From Candidatus Baltobacteraceae bacterium (lineage in GTDB: Bacteria; Vulcanimicrobiota; Vulcanimicrobiia; Vulcanimicrobiales; Vulcanimicrobiaceae), in NCBI GenBank assembly GCA_036488875.1, contig DASXGW010000013.1, positions 355,281 through 419,280 on the forward strand: 64,000 bases of DNA, read 5' to 3'. This document shows positions 33,633 to 41,498 of the stretch, piece by piece. The notes beneath the pieces were generated by a model that worked only from the letters and a program-made list of their open reading frames with translations, did no database searches and was not told where the DNA came from. How positions within the stretch are numbered: position 1 is the first letter of the stretch; every line of letters starts with the position of its first letter. The position numbers were made by a program, and so were the translations under genes.

Positions 33633-34340
33633 GTGTCGTTTCTGGATCGCGTCGAGCAGGCGTGTGCGGCGTTCATCGAGCGCACGTTTGCCAAGACGTT
33701 TCCCAGCGACCTCGAGCCGACTCAAATCGCGCGCAAGCTCGTCGCGACGATGGAAGCGCGCACGCGCGGCGGCGAGGGCGCGATGTACGCCCCGGGCTCG
33801 TACCTCGTGTACGTCAATCCGGACGATTTCGCGCGGCTTGCCGAGCATCAGGCGTATCTCGAACGGGAATGGGCCGAGTTGCTGCGCGATTTGGCCGGCC
33901 GCGTCGGCGTCAAGTTCCTCGAGGGTGATCCCAACATCGAGATGTCGCCGCGCGAGAGCATTCCCGCGGGCGCAGTCGAGGTGACCGCAATCGGCGAGGC
34001 CACCGTCGCGATCGACGCGACGATTCCGCGGCCGCCCGGGGCCGGTCGCCGGTTTCATCTGCGAATGATTAAAGGCGTGCCGGCTTACGGGGTATACTTT
34101 GTAGAGGGACGGGCGCAGATCGGGCGCAGTGAAGAAAGCGACGTCTTTCTCGTCGACCCGAGCGTCTCGCGCACGCATGCGATCGTCGAGGTGGACGGCA
34201 TGCAACCGGTCGTGCGCGATCTCGGTTCCACGAACGGCACCTTCGTCAACGGCGAGCGAATCGAGGCCAGGCAGCTCGAAGATGGGGATGAATTGATGTT
34301 CGGGAACACGCGGATGCGGTTCGAGGCAAGCGGAGCGTAA
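33633..34340 (+). CDS. FhaA-like protein: DUF3662 domain plus C-terminal FHA
   Basis: 235 residues. The N-terminal DUF3662/FhaA_N domain (1-115: FLDRVEQACAAFIERTFAKTF, then PTQIARKLVATME and APGSYLVYVNPDDFARL) is joined by a short linker to an FHA domain (about 150-235). The FHA phosphothreonine-binding residues are all present: IGRSEESD, SRTHA and GSTNGTF. In Actinobacteria FhaA binds phosphorylated MviN/MurJ and links Ser/Thr kinase signalling to wall synthesis. Here it heads fhaA-fhaB-PP2C-rodA as in that phylum. GTG start with a purine-rich stretch close by. Confidence 0.9.
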   Translation: MSFLDRVEQACAAFIERTFAKTFPSDLEPTQIARKLVATMEARTRGGEGAMYAPGSYLVYVNPDDFARLAEHQAYLEREWAELLRDLAGRVGVKFLEGDPNIEMSPRESIPAGAVEVTAIGEATVAIDATIPRPPGAGRRFHLRMIKGVPAYGVYFVEGRAQIGRSEESDVFLVDPSVSRTHAIVEVDGMQPVVRDLGSTNGTFVNGERIEARQLEDGDELMFGNTRMRFEASGA

Positions 34341-34778
34341 ATGGTCCTATTCGGCGCGGCAGTGGAAGCGCAGTTGCGAGTCGGCTCGCTCGAGATTCTT
34401 GCTGGGCTGGCCGTCGTCGCCGTAGCCGCCACCCGCCCGCGCATTCGTCCCGCCAGCGAGGCCGGACGCCTCGTCCCGATGCGCCTCACCTTGGAAATCT
34501 TCGAGCAGGGCCAGACGCGCCGCTTCGAAGGCCGACCCCCGTTTGAGATCGGCCGCGGTGCCGACGCCGAGCTCTCGTTGCGCGATCCGGAGGTCAGCCG
34601 GCAGCACGCTTGCTTCCAGAGCCGCAACGGCATCGTCTACGTCGACGATCTGCAAAGCCGCAACGGAACCTTTCTCAACGGAAGGCGCGTTACAGAAGCG
34701 ATCGAGGTGCGCGAAGGCGACGCCGTCGACGTCGGAACGACGCGCATGATGGTACGTACGGTGGAAGAATGGACTTAA
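34341..34778 (+). CDS. FhaB-like membrane-anchored FHA protein
   Basis: 145 residues. One N-terminal hydrophobic helix (LEILAGLAVVAVAAT) anchors a cytosolic FHA domain with intact binding residues: FEIGRGADAE, SRQHACF and SRNGTFLNG. ATG follows the upstream stop codon with no gap. Corresponds in position and build to actinobacterial FhaB/FipA, which recruits phosphorylated division proteins. No Ser/Thr kinase gene is in the window, so the phosphorylating partner must be elsewhere. Confidence 0.87.
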   Translation: MVLFGAAVEAQLRVGSLEILAGLAVVAVAATRPRIRPASEAGRLVPMRLTLEIFEQGQTRRFEGRPPFEIGRGADAELSLRDPEVSRQHACFQSRNGIVYVDDLQSRNGTFLNGRRVTEAIEVREGDAVDVGTTRMMVRTVEEWT

Positions 34779-34782
34779 CGCC

Positions 34783-35526
34783 ATGGACGTAGCGATTCGA
34801 GGCGATCGCGCATCGTGTCTGACGATGCAGCTCGGTCCGCGGACCTGGTTTTTGGCAGTCACGCGCGGATTCGGCAGCGTCGACGGTATGGCCATCGAGC
34901 GCGCACTGCTGACGCGCCTTCGCGCTGAATGCGAACGCCGGTTGCGCAGCGAGCGTTTTCGCCGCGCCGTCGATCGCCCGCACGCCGCCGCCACGGCGGT
35001 GCTCGCCGCGCTCGCCCGTGTGAACTCCGATCTGCACGCGCGCACCGCCGGACACGAAGACTACGTGACCGCGGCCGCGTCCTTAACCGCCGCACTGGTC
35101 GTTCGCGGACGCGCTTACGTCATGCACGCGGGCGGAACGGCGGCCTATTTGGCACATCGCGGCGAAGTCGTCGCGCTTTCCGGCGACGATACGTTCGAGG
35201 ACACTCCAATGCCGCTGCTCGCGCGCGCTCTCGGAACGACGCCCACGCTCGACGTTGCCGTTTCCAGCGTCATGCTCGACGAAGGCGACGTCATTATTCT
35301 GTGCGGCCGGCGCGTTCCGGGTGAGATCGACCGTCGCGCGCTCATCGCACACGTCGAGGCGGCCGATCCCCAAGAACATCTCTTGGTTGCCCGGTTCGAA
35401 CACGACGATGCGTCCGAGTCGGGTGCGCAAGCCGTGGCGTCGTTGCGTCCGCTGCACGTGGCAGCCTCGCTCGCGCGCATCGCCGCGGCGATAGGCTTCG
35501 TTCTCGCAATGGTATTCGCGCGCTGA
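34783..35526 (+). CDS. PP2C-fold pseudophosphatase with C-terminal membrane helix
   Basis: 247 residues in the place of the PstP/PrpC phosphatase. The PP2C framework can be followed: WFLAVTRGFG (28 should be Asp of A-D-G), then TAAASLTAALV (the G-T-T-x-x-x-A segment), YVMHAGGTAAYLAHRGEV (G-D-S-R replaced by G-G-T-A), LLARALG, and DEGDVIILCGRRVPGEI (S-D-G replaced by G-R-R). The last metal Asp is lost too (DPQEHLLVARF). So at least three of the Asp ligands for the two metals are replaced and catalysis is not expected. One membrane helix (about 226-246) ends the chain, as in PstP. Inferred role: non-catalytic phosphopeptide- or FHA-linked scaffold. The family assignment rests on alignment by eye. 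Confidence 0.7.
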   Translation: MDVAIRGDRASCLTMQLGPRTWFLAVTRGFGSVDGMAIERALLTRLRAECERRLRSERFRRAVDRPHAAATAVLAALARVNSDLHARTAGHEDYVTAAASLTAALVVRGRAYVMHAGGTAAYLAHRGEVVALSGDDTFEDTPMPLLARALGTTPTLDVAVSSVMLDEGDVIILCGRRVPGEIDRRALIAHVEAADPQEHLLVARFEHDDASESGAQAVASLRPLHVAASLARIAAAIGFVLAMVFAR

Positions 35527-35543
35527 TCCGCTCGCTGGCGCCG

Positions 35544-36761
35544 ATGGCCGGCGCATTGGCAATCTCCGCGCTCATCCTAACCTTCGCCCCTCCCCATACC
35601 ATCGGTCCGTGGTGGATGCTCGCCCTGCTCGGATTTCTTGCGATGGGGTGGGTGCTGGTGCAGCCGCCGGGGTCGGTGCGCGACGACATGCTCCCGGCGT
35701 TGGCGATCGTGTTGGCAGCGCTCGGCTTGGCCATCGTCGCGCGCCTCTCGCCCGAGCTCGCGCAAAAACAGCAAGCGTGGCTGCTCGTGTCGCTCGTTCT
35801 GGTGCTCGCATTCGGACCGGCTTTTTCGAACTTTCGACGCTTCGCCGCGTACAAATATCTGTGGGTGATCGGATCGCTCGTCCTCTTCGGCCTACTGCTC
35901 GCCTTCGGTCAAGAGGTCAACGGAGCACGGCTTTGGATCAAGCTCGGTCCGGTCGAGTACGAACCGATCGAACTCATCAAACTCTTCATCGTCTTCTTTC
36001 TCGCGGCGTATCTGGCGGAAATGGCCGACGTGATCGCCGAGGCGCGACCGTGGTCGCTGCGCGCCAACCTCAAATATCTCGGGCCGCTGTTCATCGGGTG
36101 GGGCGCCTCGATGGCGATCTTGGTCGTTCAACGCGACCTCGGTATGGCTACGCTCTTGCTGCTGACGTTTGCAACGTTGCTGTTCGTCGCGACGCGCCGC
36201 GTGGACATCGTCGTGCTCGGCGCCGCCATCTTTGCGGGCGTCGCGTACTGGGCGGTTCGCCACTATCCGTACGTGCAGACGCGCATCGCCGTGTGGCGCA
36301 ATCCCTTTTCCGATCCGCTCGGCGCGGGCTTTCAGTCGTCGCAATCCTATTACGCGCTCGCGGCCGGCGGGGTGTTCGGCACCGGTTATCGCTTAGGGCA
36401 TCCCGGCTTCATTCCCGACGTCGCGACCGACTACGTGTACGCCGCGTTCTCCGAAGAGTTCGGAGTGATCGGCGCGCTGATCGTCCTGGTCATCTTTTTG
36501 GGACTCGTGCGCCGCATTCTCGCGACCGGCCTGGAACAGCCCGATCTCTACACGAAGCTGCTGGCCGCCGGTCTCGGAGCGACCTTGGGATTTCAAATCT
36601 TCATTATCGTTGGCGGCGTCATCGGACTCTTTCCGCTCACCGGCATCACGCTGCCGTTCGTCTCGTACGGCGGCAGCTCGCTCGTGGCGAACTTTCTACT
36701 CGTCGCTCTCGTGTGGGCGATGAGCTCCCGGCCCAGACGCACGTCGCCGAATACTTCTTGA
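35544..36761 (+). CDS. rodA: FtsW/RodA/SpoVE-family peptidoglycan glycosyltransferase
   Basis: 405-residue polytopic SEDS protein, about 10 membrane helices. Landmarks: NGARLWIKLGPVEYEPIELIK (the catalytic-loop region after helix 4), KYLGPLFIGW, VQRDLGMATLLL, and the C-terminal GITLPFVSYGGSSLVANFLL. It polymerises lipid II into glycan strands with a partner PBP. Position after FHA and PP2C genes supports RodA (elongation) as in actinobacterial fhaAB-pstP-rodA-pbpA-pknAB, but FtsW is not excluded. No partner PBP2 follows; the next gene is a deacetylase-like protein. ATG 35544; earlier in-frame CTG codons would extend it by several residues. Confidence 0.92.
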   Translation: MAGALAISALILTFAPPHTIGPWWMLALLGFLAMGWVLVQPPGSVRDDMLPALAIVLAALGLAIVARLSPELAQKQQAWLLVSLVLVLAFGPAFSNFRRFAAYKYLWVIGSLVLFGLLLAFGQEVNGARLWIKLGPVEYEPIELIKLFIVFFLAAYLAEMADVIAEARPWSLRANLKYLGPLFIGWGASMAILVVQRDLGMATLLLLTFATLLFVATRRVDIVVLGAAIFAGVAYWAVRHYPYVQTRIAVWRNPFSDPLGAGFQSSQSYYALAAGGVFGTGYRLGHPGFIPDVATDYVYAAFSEEFGVIGALIVLVIFLGLVRRILATGLEQPDLYTKLLAAGLGATLGFQIFIIVGGVIGLFPLTGITLPFVSYGGSSLVANFLLVALVWAMSSRPRRTSPNTS

Positions 36762-36762
36762 G

Positions 36763-37548
36763 ATGCGGAGTGCGTTTTGGTGGGCGCTGATTGCCGGAGC
36801 TTTGGCCGCTATCGGCGCGGGGTACGTGCAGGCGAGCGTGCAGACGCGGCCGCCGCCGATCGCGCAACTCCGTTCGAACCCTGAAACGCTCCCCGCGCCG
36901 CAGCCCGGCGTCAGGCGCGAAGCGCAGACGCAAGCGCTCGACGATGCCTTCGCGCAAGACGAGGTCGTCGTCGATCGCGCCCGAACGCCGCAGCCGCAGT
37001 GGCAAAGCGAGCAGTTGCAGCTCGTGGTCGGGATTTGCGGCAGTTCCGTTGCCGCCGAGTCGGGCTTCTTGCGGCTGCGGTATCCGGTCGCATTCGTCCT
37101 CGATCCGGCGGCCGAGCAGGCGCGCGCCTTTGCCGATCTCGTGCGCGACAACGGTGACGCGCTGCTGGTGCAGCTCGACGAGCCGCCCGCGGTGCAAACG
37201 CTCGCGGCGCTTCGTCGAACGATCGGGCAGTTCGACGGCATTGCGTCGCGCCACACAGCCGGAATGGCGGTCGCGCTGCACGGCACCGGGCTGGCGTTTT
37301 TCGACGAGCGTGGCGACGCGGCAAATGGGGACACGTTCGCGCGAATGGGCGTAAGACTCGTGCGGCGCGACGTGACCGCCGACAACCGGGGTGGTCTGGG
37401 CTACGTGACGTTCATGCTTGGCCGGGCGGCGGCGCTCTCGCGGCGCAACGGTCCCGTCGTCGTCTTCGTCCGGCCGCAGCCGTCGACGCTGGAAGCGCTT
37501 GCGGACTTCGGCGCGGCGCACGACGTGCGCATGATCGCCTTGCAATAG
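36763..37548 (+). CDS. YibQ-like divergent polysaccharide deacetylase family protein
   Basis: 261 residues; an N-terminal anchor (FWWALIAGALAAIGAGYV), a disordered Pro/Gln/Arg spacer, then a NodB-like beta/alpha fold (about 85-261: LQLVVGICGSSVAAESGFL, YPVAFVLDPAAEQARAF, DALLVQLDEPP, and GYVTFMLGRAA). This resembles the DUF610/YibQ divergent deacetylases found near division and wall genes. The family's paired acidic residues at the first strand (I-D-D-x-G) are replaced here by G-I-C-G, so metal-dependent deacetylation is doubtful. One base separates it from rodA, so it is co-transcribed. Confidence 0.55.
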   Translation: MRSAFWWALIAGALAAIGAGYVQASVQTRPPPIAQLRSNPETLPAPQPGVRREAQTQALDDAFAQDEVVVDRARTPQPQWQSEQLQLVVGICGSSVAAESGFLRLRYPVAFVLDPAAEQARAFADLVRDNGDALLVQLDEPPAVQTLAALRRTIGQFDGIASRHTAGMAVALHGTGLAFFDERGDAANGDTFARMGVRLVRRDVTADNRGGLGYVTFMLGRAAALSRRNGPVVVFVRPQPSTLEALADFGAAHDVRMIALQ

Positions 37549-37565
37549 CGCAGAATCCGTTAAGC

Positions 37566-38018
37566 GTGTCACGTCTTGCCGCAGCGGCATCGCTCGCCTG
37601 GCTGCTCGTGCTGCTTCCCGCCTGCGGCTCGCGAGCGGCCAAGTCCGACGCGGGCGCGCGAGTTTCGCAAGCCATCGCCAAGATCAATCCGGCGTCGGCC
37701 AACGACGGCGGCCGCGTGTATATCAAGAACTGCTCGAGCTGCCACCAGGTCGACGGCCGCGGCGTCCCCGGCGCATTTCCGCCGCTCGCCGCAAACCCGC
37801 TCGTCACCGGAAATCCGCTGCGAACGATCGCCATCGTCAAGTTCGGTGTGAGCGGGAAGACGATGGTGGAGGGCGGCGGCTATAACGGAACGATGCCGGC
37901 GTGGGGACAGCTCATTTCCGACGAGGACATAGCGTCGGTCGTCAGCTACATCCGCGCCTCATGGCACAACGACGCCAAACCCGTCACTCTGGGCGACGTT
38001 GCTACGGCGTCGAAATAA
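37566..38018 (+). CDS. Lipoprotein c-type cytochrome (class I, monohaem)
   Basis: 150 residues. Lipobox LLPAC (Cys19) gives a membrane-anchored periplasmic protein. A single haem-binding CSSCH lies in VYIKNCSSCHQVDGRG, with FPPLAAN and the distal Met likely in GTMPAWGQLISDEDIASVVSYIR. This pattern is typical of SoxX/cbb3-CcoP-like or free electron-carrier domains, an accessory in respiration or in the oxidation of a substrate. GTG start. No partner oxidase is near. Confidence 0.86.
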   Translation: MSRLAAAASLAWLLVLLPACGSRAAKSDAGARVSQAIAKINPASANDGGRVYIKNCSSCHQVDGRGVPGAFPPLAANPLVTGNPLRTIAIVKFGVSGKTMVEGGGYNGTMPAWGQLISDEDIASVVSYIRASWHNDAKPVTLGDVATASK

Positions 38019-38023
38019 GGCCC

Positions 38024-39313
38024 ATGCGTAAAATTATTGCGCCGATCGTCGCCCTCGCGATAACCGCCTGCTCGAATTCGTCCGTGCCGACGCTGCCGCG
38101 CCAGTCCTCCTCGGCACGGTTCGCGGTGCCGGCGCGCGGAAAGATCGATCGCCTGTTCTTCGTGACGACGCTGAGCAAATCGCGAATGTCGGCGGGTCTG
38201 TTCGGCAAGGTGATTACCGAATTGGGTGGTGCTCCGAAGTGCGCCGTGAAGCTCTTCGGCATCAAGTATGAAACCGTGGGCGTCAACGGCGAACGAGCAA
38301 ACGCCAGCGCCGCGTTTTTCATTCCGCAGGCGCCGTGTAAGCCGCCGTTTCCGCTGGTAGGGTACGCGCACGGCACGAATCCAGTCAAAGAGCAGCTGAT
38401 CACCAGCCCCAAAACGACCAGCGCCACCTGGACTGCGCCCGATCAAGATCCCGTCGTCGTCGCCGCCGTCTTCGCCGCGCACGGCTATGCCGTTGCCGCG
38501 ACCGACTACCTCGGCCTGGGGCTCTCGACGTATCCGTTCCACCCGTATCTGCACGCTGCGTCCGAAGCGTCGGCCGTGGTCGATTCGATGCGCGCCGCGC
38601 GCGCGGCCGCGCTGAAGTTGAACGTGCGCCTCTCCGGCAAAGTGTTTCTCACGGGCCATTCGCAGGGCGGCCAGTCGGCGGTAGCGACACAACGCGCGAT
38701 CGAAGCGCAGTACTCGGGCGAGTTCAACTTGCGCGGGGACGCGCCGTCGAGCGGTCCGTACGCGCTCACGCAAACGTTCGAAGATTCGCTGCAGCACCAA
38801 TCGCAAGACGCGCCGATCCTCGCGGCCTACATCTTGCCCGGCTACCAGAAGATCTACGGAAACGTCTACGCGCATCCAACGCAGATCTTCAAGAATCCAT
38901 ACGCGTCGCGCATCGACGCACTGCTGCCCGTCGCGACCTATCGCGACGAGAAGAAGCTCTACGGCAAGACGCTGCCGCTGCAGCTCGGAGCGCTGCTGCA
39001 GCCGGCCTTCGTGAAGAGCTTCCTCAACGATCCGTCGAGCCCGGCGCGCCAGGATACGGCCGATAACGATCTGCTGGGCGGCTGGGTGCCCAAGGCGCCC
39101 GTTTGGCTGTGCGGGGGCAGGCGCGACCCCGAAGTCGAGTTCAAGAATGCCGAGAAGGCCAAAGCGTACTTCCTAGCCCACGGCGTCACCGTGACGTTGA
39201 CCAACGTCAACCGCCTGATCCCCAAGGACGTCCCCATCACGGATTACCACGTGGTCGTGGCGCTGTTCTGTCTGCCGCTGGCGCGCAGCCAGTTCTTCGA
39301 CGGCCTAAAATAG
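38024..39313 (+). CDS. Exported lipase/esterase, secretory-lipase type alpha/beta hydrolase
   Basis: 429 residues. The signal carries a lipobox (LAITAC). The hydrolase core shows GYAHGTNP (oxyanion region), TDYLGLG, nucleophile in GHSQGGQSA, acid in GGRRDPEVEF and a likely His in TDYHVVV. TDYxGLG plus GHSQGG are shared with the fungal-type LIP and bacterial secretory lipase family. It should hydrolyse lipid or ester substrates outside the cytoplasm. ATG 38024 follows the cytochrome stop by 5 bp; an upstream in-frame start would overlap that gene. Followed by a short GC hairpin (39313-39325). Confidence 0.85.
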   Translation: MRKIIAPIVALAITACSNSSVPTLPRQSSSARFAVPARGKIDRLFFVTTLSKSRMSAGLFGKVITELGGAPKCAVKLFGIKYETVGVNGERANASAAFFIPQAPCKPPFPLVGYAHGTNPVKEQLITSPKTTSATWTAPDQDPVVVAAVFAAHGYAVAATDYLGLGLSTYPFHPYLHAASEASAVVDSMRAARAAALKLNVRLSGKVFLTGHSQGGQSAVATQRAIEAQYSGEFNLRGDAPSSGPYALTQTFEDSLQHQSQDAPILAAYILPGYQKIYGNVYAHPTQIFKNPYASRIDALLPVATYRDEKKLYGKTLPLQLGALLQPAFVKSFLNDPSSPARQDTADNDLLGGWVPKAPVWLCGGRRDPEVEFKNAEKAKAYFLAHGVTVTLTNVNRLIPKDVPITDYHVVVALFCLPLARSQFFDGLK

Positions 39314-39438
39314 GCGGTCGCCGCCGGGCGATTATGTGCCAATCTTTACGCGGTGTCTATTGCATGTTGACGCGTTAATGGTTCCATCCTGCCCGGCCGA
39401 GTGCTACGGTCGTAGTGGGAAAGGCACGGGTCACGAAA

Positions 39439-39684
39439 ATGCGTTTGAGTTTCTTCCTAGCGATGTCGGCAGCGATCTTCATGATTCCGTTTCTGGCGTA
39501 CTCGGCCGGCGTACCGGCCGACGACGAACTCTCCCAGCGCTACGTCCAAACCGTTCAGGGCGTTCGCGATAACGTGAAGTCGTTCGATGCGTCGAGCAAC
39601 ATTCGGTACGAGACCACCGAGATCGGGCGGACCATACGCGTGGGAACGAGCGAAGTAGCCGGCTGGATCCGCCAGCACGTGTAA
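39439..39684 (+). CDS. Small exported protein of unknown function
   Basis: 81 residues from ATG 39439 with GAAAGG upstream (GTG 39415 would add eight). Signal sequence RLSFFLAMSAAIFMIPFLAYSAG, then a mature domain of about 55 polar residues (ELSQRYVQTVQGVRDNVKSF, then EIGRTIRVGTSEVAGWIRQH). No cysteines and no known family. Flanked by a 125-bp upstream gap and a strong terminator behind it, so it is probably its own transcription unit. Confidence 0.65.
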   Translation: MRLSFFLAMSAAIFMIPFLAYSAGVPADDELSQRYVQTVQGVRDNVKSFDASSNIRYETTEIGRTIRVGTSEVAGWIRQHV

Positions 39685-39738
39685 AAACTATTGGAGAAAC
39701 TCTAGCGCGAAGACAAAACGTAAGCCACACCACACCCC

Positions 39739-39771
39739 GACCCTCCGCGAAGTCGTCTCTCGCGGAGGGTC
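39739..39771 (+). terminator. Hairpin terminator, 12-bp perfect stem
   Basis: GACCCTCCGCGA (39739-39750), loop of 9 nt, TCGCGGAGGGTC (39760-39771). The following CCTCATTTC is only weakly T-rich. It ends the small exported-protein transcript 55 bp after its stop and precedes cutC, which begins at 39802. An attenuator for cutC is possible but no alternative pairing was seen. Confidence 0.7.
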
Positions 39772-39801
39772 CCTCATTTCAGCGGCACAATTACGACGGC
39801 G

Positions 39802-40476
39802 GTGCGGCTTCTTGAAGTGATCGTGACCACCGTCGATGAGGCGCTTACCGCGGCCGCGGGCGGTGCCGGCCGCGTCGAACTGGTCGCGGATCGAGACTGC
39901 GGGGGACTTACGCCGGACGTTTCGACGGTGAAAGCAGTCCTTGAAGCCGTTGCGATTCCAGTTCACGTCATGGCGCGGCCGCAGGCTCGCACGTTTACCT
40001 ATCGCGGTGCGGACCGGGAGGCGCTCCTTCGCGACCTGTCCCGCATCGCCGCGCTCAAACCCGCAACGATCGTGACCGGGGCGCTGGACGATCGCCGCTG
40101 CATCGACGTTCCGCTGCTGCGCGACATTCTCGACGCTGCCGGCGGGTTACCGATAACGTTTCATCGCGCGTTCGATCAACTCGCGGATGTAGAGGCCGGC
40201 TTCGACGTTCTAGCCGAGTTCGGACAGATTGCTCGCGTTCTCACATCCGGCGGTGCTGCAGATGCGTGGGGCGGGCGCGCCGTGCTCGCGGGTCTGGTCG
40301 CAAAGCGCAGCGGCCCGATCGTGGTGCCGGCTGCCGGGATCCACGAGGGAAACGTGCGCGATTTGCTCGCGGCAACGCAGGCACGGGAAATCCACGTCGG
40401 CAACGGCGCGCGCATCGGAGGCCGGATAGATAGGGAGCGAGTCGCGTCGCTGAAAAGGGCGATGAGCGCGCTATGA
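39802..40476 (+). CDS. cutC: CutC-family protein
   Basis: 224-residue TIM-barrel protein. LLEVIVTTVDEALTAAAGGAGRVELV is the typical start, followed by GGLTPDVSTVK, VHVMARPQARTFTY (usual MIRPR replaced by MARPQ), TFHRAFDQ, VLTSGGAADAW and GIHEGNVRDLL. The family was first linked to copper tolerance in E. coli but the link is disputed and its biochemical role is not settled. GTG start 30 bp after the terminator; the next gene begins 15 bp after the stop, probably co-transcribed. Confidence 0.9.
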   Translation: MRLLEVIVTTVDEALTAAAGGAGRVELVADRDCGGLTPDVSTVKAVLEAVAIPVHVMARPQARTFTYRGADREALLRDLSRIAALKPATIVTGALDDRRCIDVPLLRDILDAAGGLPITFHRAFDQLADVEAGFDVLAEFGQIARVLTSGGAADAWGGRAVLAGLVAKRSGPIVVPAAGIHEGNVRDLLAATQAREIHVGNGARIGGRIDRERVASLKRAMSAL

Positions 40477-40491
40477 TTTATAGTGAACATC

Positions 40492-41490
40492 ATGGTGAAG
40501 CGAAGTGCGTTCATTGCGTCGGTGGCCGGGTCGGCCGCGGTTGCCGCCGGTCGTCCGGAGATCGCTGAGGCGCACGCGCAGACGTCGCCCGTCTTCGTCA
40601 ATACGTGGAGCGATAGTTTCCCGTATTTGCCGATTGCCGGCGACGTCTATAAAAAGAGCGGTTCGCTGATGGATGCCGTCGAGAAGGCCATCAATGCCGT
40701 CGAAGACGATCCGAACATCCACACGGTCGGCTATGGCGGCTTTCCGAATGCAGACGGCGAGGTGGAGCTCGATGCGGCCATTATGGATGGCACCCTCGTG
40801 CGCGCGGGAAGTGTGTGCAGCCTGCAGACGATCAAGAATCCGATCTCGGTCGCGCGGGCGCTGATGGAGAATACGTATCATACGACGATTGCGGGTGCCG
40901 GTGCGCTGAAGTTCGCGCGCGAGATGGGATTTAGATCGACGGACTTGCTGACGCCCCAAGCGCGCGCCGCGTGGGAAGCGTGGAAGCGGGACCCGCACCA
41001 TCAGACGTATTGGCTGCCCGGACATTCGCCCGCGAACTCGTCACACCACGACACGGTGGGTTTGCTCGGGTACGACGGCAGAGGCCACGTCGTCGCCGGC
41101 TGTTCGACGAGCGGCATCGCTTGGAAGCTACCGGGTCGCGTAGCGGATTCATCGTTGGTCGGCTGTGGGCTCTACGCCGACGATAACGTTGGCGCGGCCG
41201 CGGGGACCGGCGACGGCGACGTGATGACGAACTACTGTTTGAGTTTTCTAGTCGTGACGCTGATGGGGCAAGGCCTTTCGCCGCAACGAGCGTGCGAAGA
41301 AGGCTTGCGGCACATGGCGCGCACCGACCCGAAGACGACGTCGATCCAAGCCGCAGTGATTGCCGTTAGCAATCGCGGCACCGTCGGCGCCGCACAGATG
41401 CGCAGCGACTCACGGTTCCATTACGGTGTCTGGCGCGACGGATCCGCGAAGCTGCACGTCGCCGCAGCAATCGTAACGGCGGTGCAGTGA
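40492..41490 (+). CDS. N4-(beta-N-acetylglucosaminyl)-L-asparaginase family Ntn-hydrolase, exported
   Basis: 332 residues; KRSAFIASVAGSAAVAAG resembles an export signal starting with Lys-Arg. The Ntn-hydrolase precursor must self-cleave before the Thr of HHDTVGLLGYD, giving the new N-terminal nucleophile Thr. Flanking motifs GCSTSGIAWKLPGRVADSSLVGCG and AAAGTGDGDVM (substrate-binding Arg and Thr-Gly) match glycosylasparaginase and isoaspartyl peptidases. It would act on Asn-linked GlcNAc or isoAsp peptides outside the cytoplasm. Start ATG 40492 with GTG 40483 as an alternative. Confidence 0.85.
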   Translation: MVKRSAFIASVAGSAAVAAGRPEIAEAHAQTSPVFVNTWSDSFPYLPIAGDVYKKSGSLMDAVEKAINAVEDDPNIHTVGYGGFPNADGEVELDAAIMDGTLVRAGSVCSLQTIKNPISVARALMENTYHTTIAGAGALKFAREMGFRSTDLLTPQARAAWEAWKRDPHHQTYWLPGHSPANSSHHDTVGLLGYDGRGHVVAGCSTSGIAWKLPGRVADSSLVGCGLYADDNVGAAAGTGDGDVMTNYCLSFLVVTLMGQGLSPQRACEEGLRHMARTDPKTTSIQAAVIAVSNRGTVGAAQMRSDSRFHYGVWRDGSAKLHVAAAIVTAVQ

Positions 41491-41498
41491 CCGCTACC

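Noticed and set aside
39314-39438. Promoter TTGACG at about 39374 for the small exported protein
   Set aside because: No convincing -10 box at 16-19 bp spacing.
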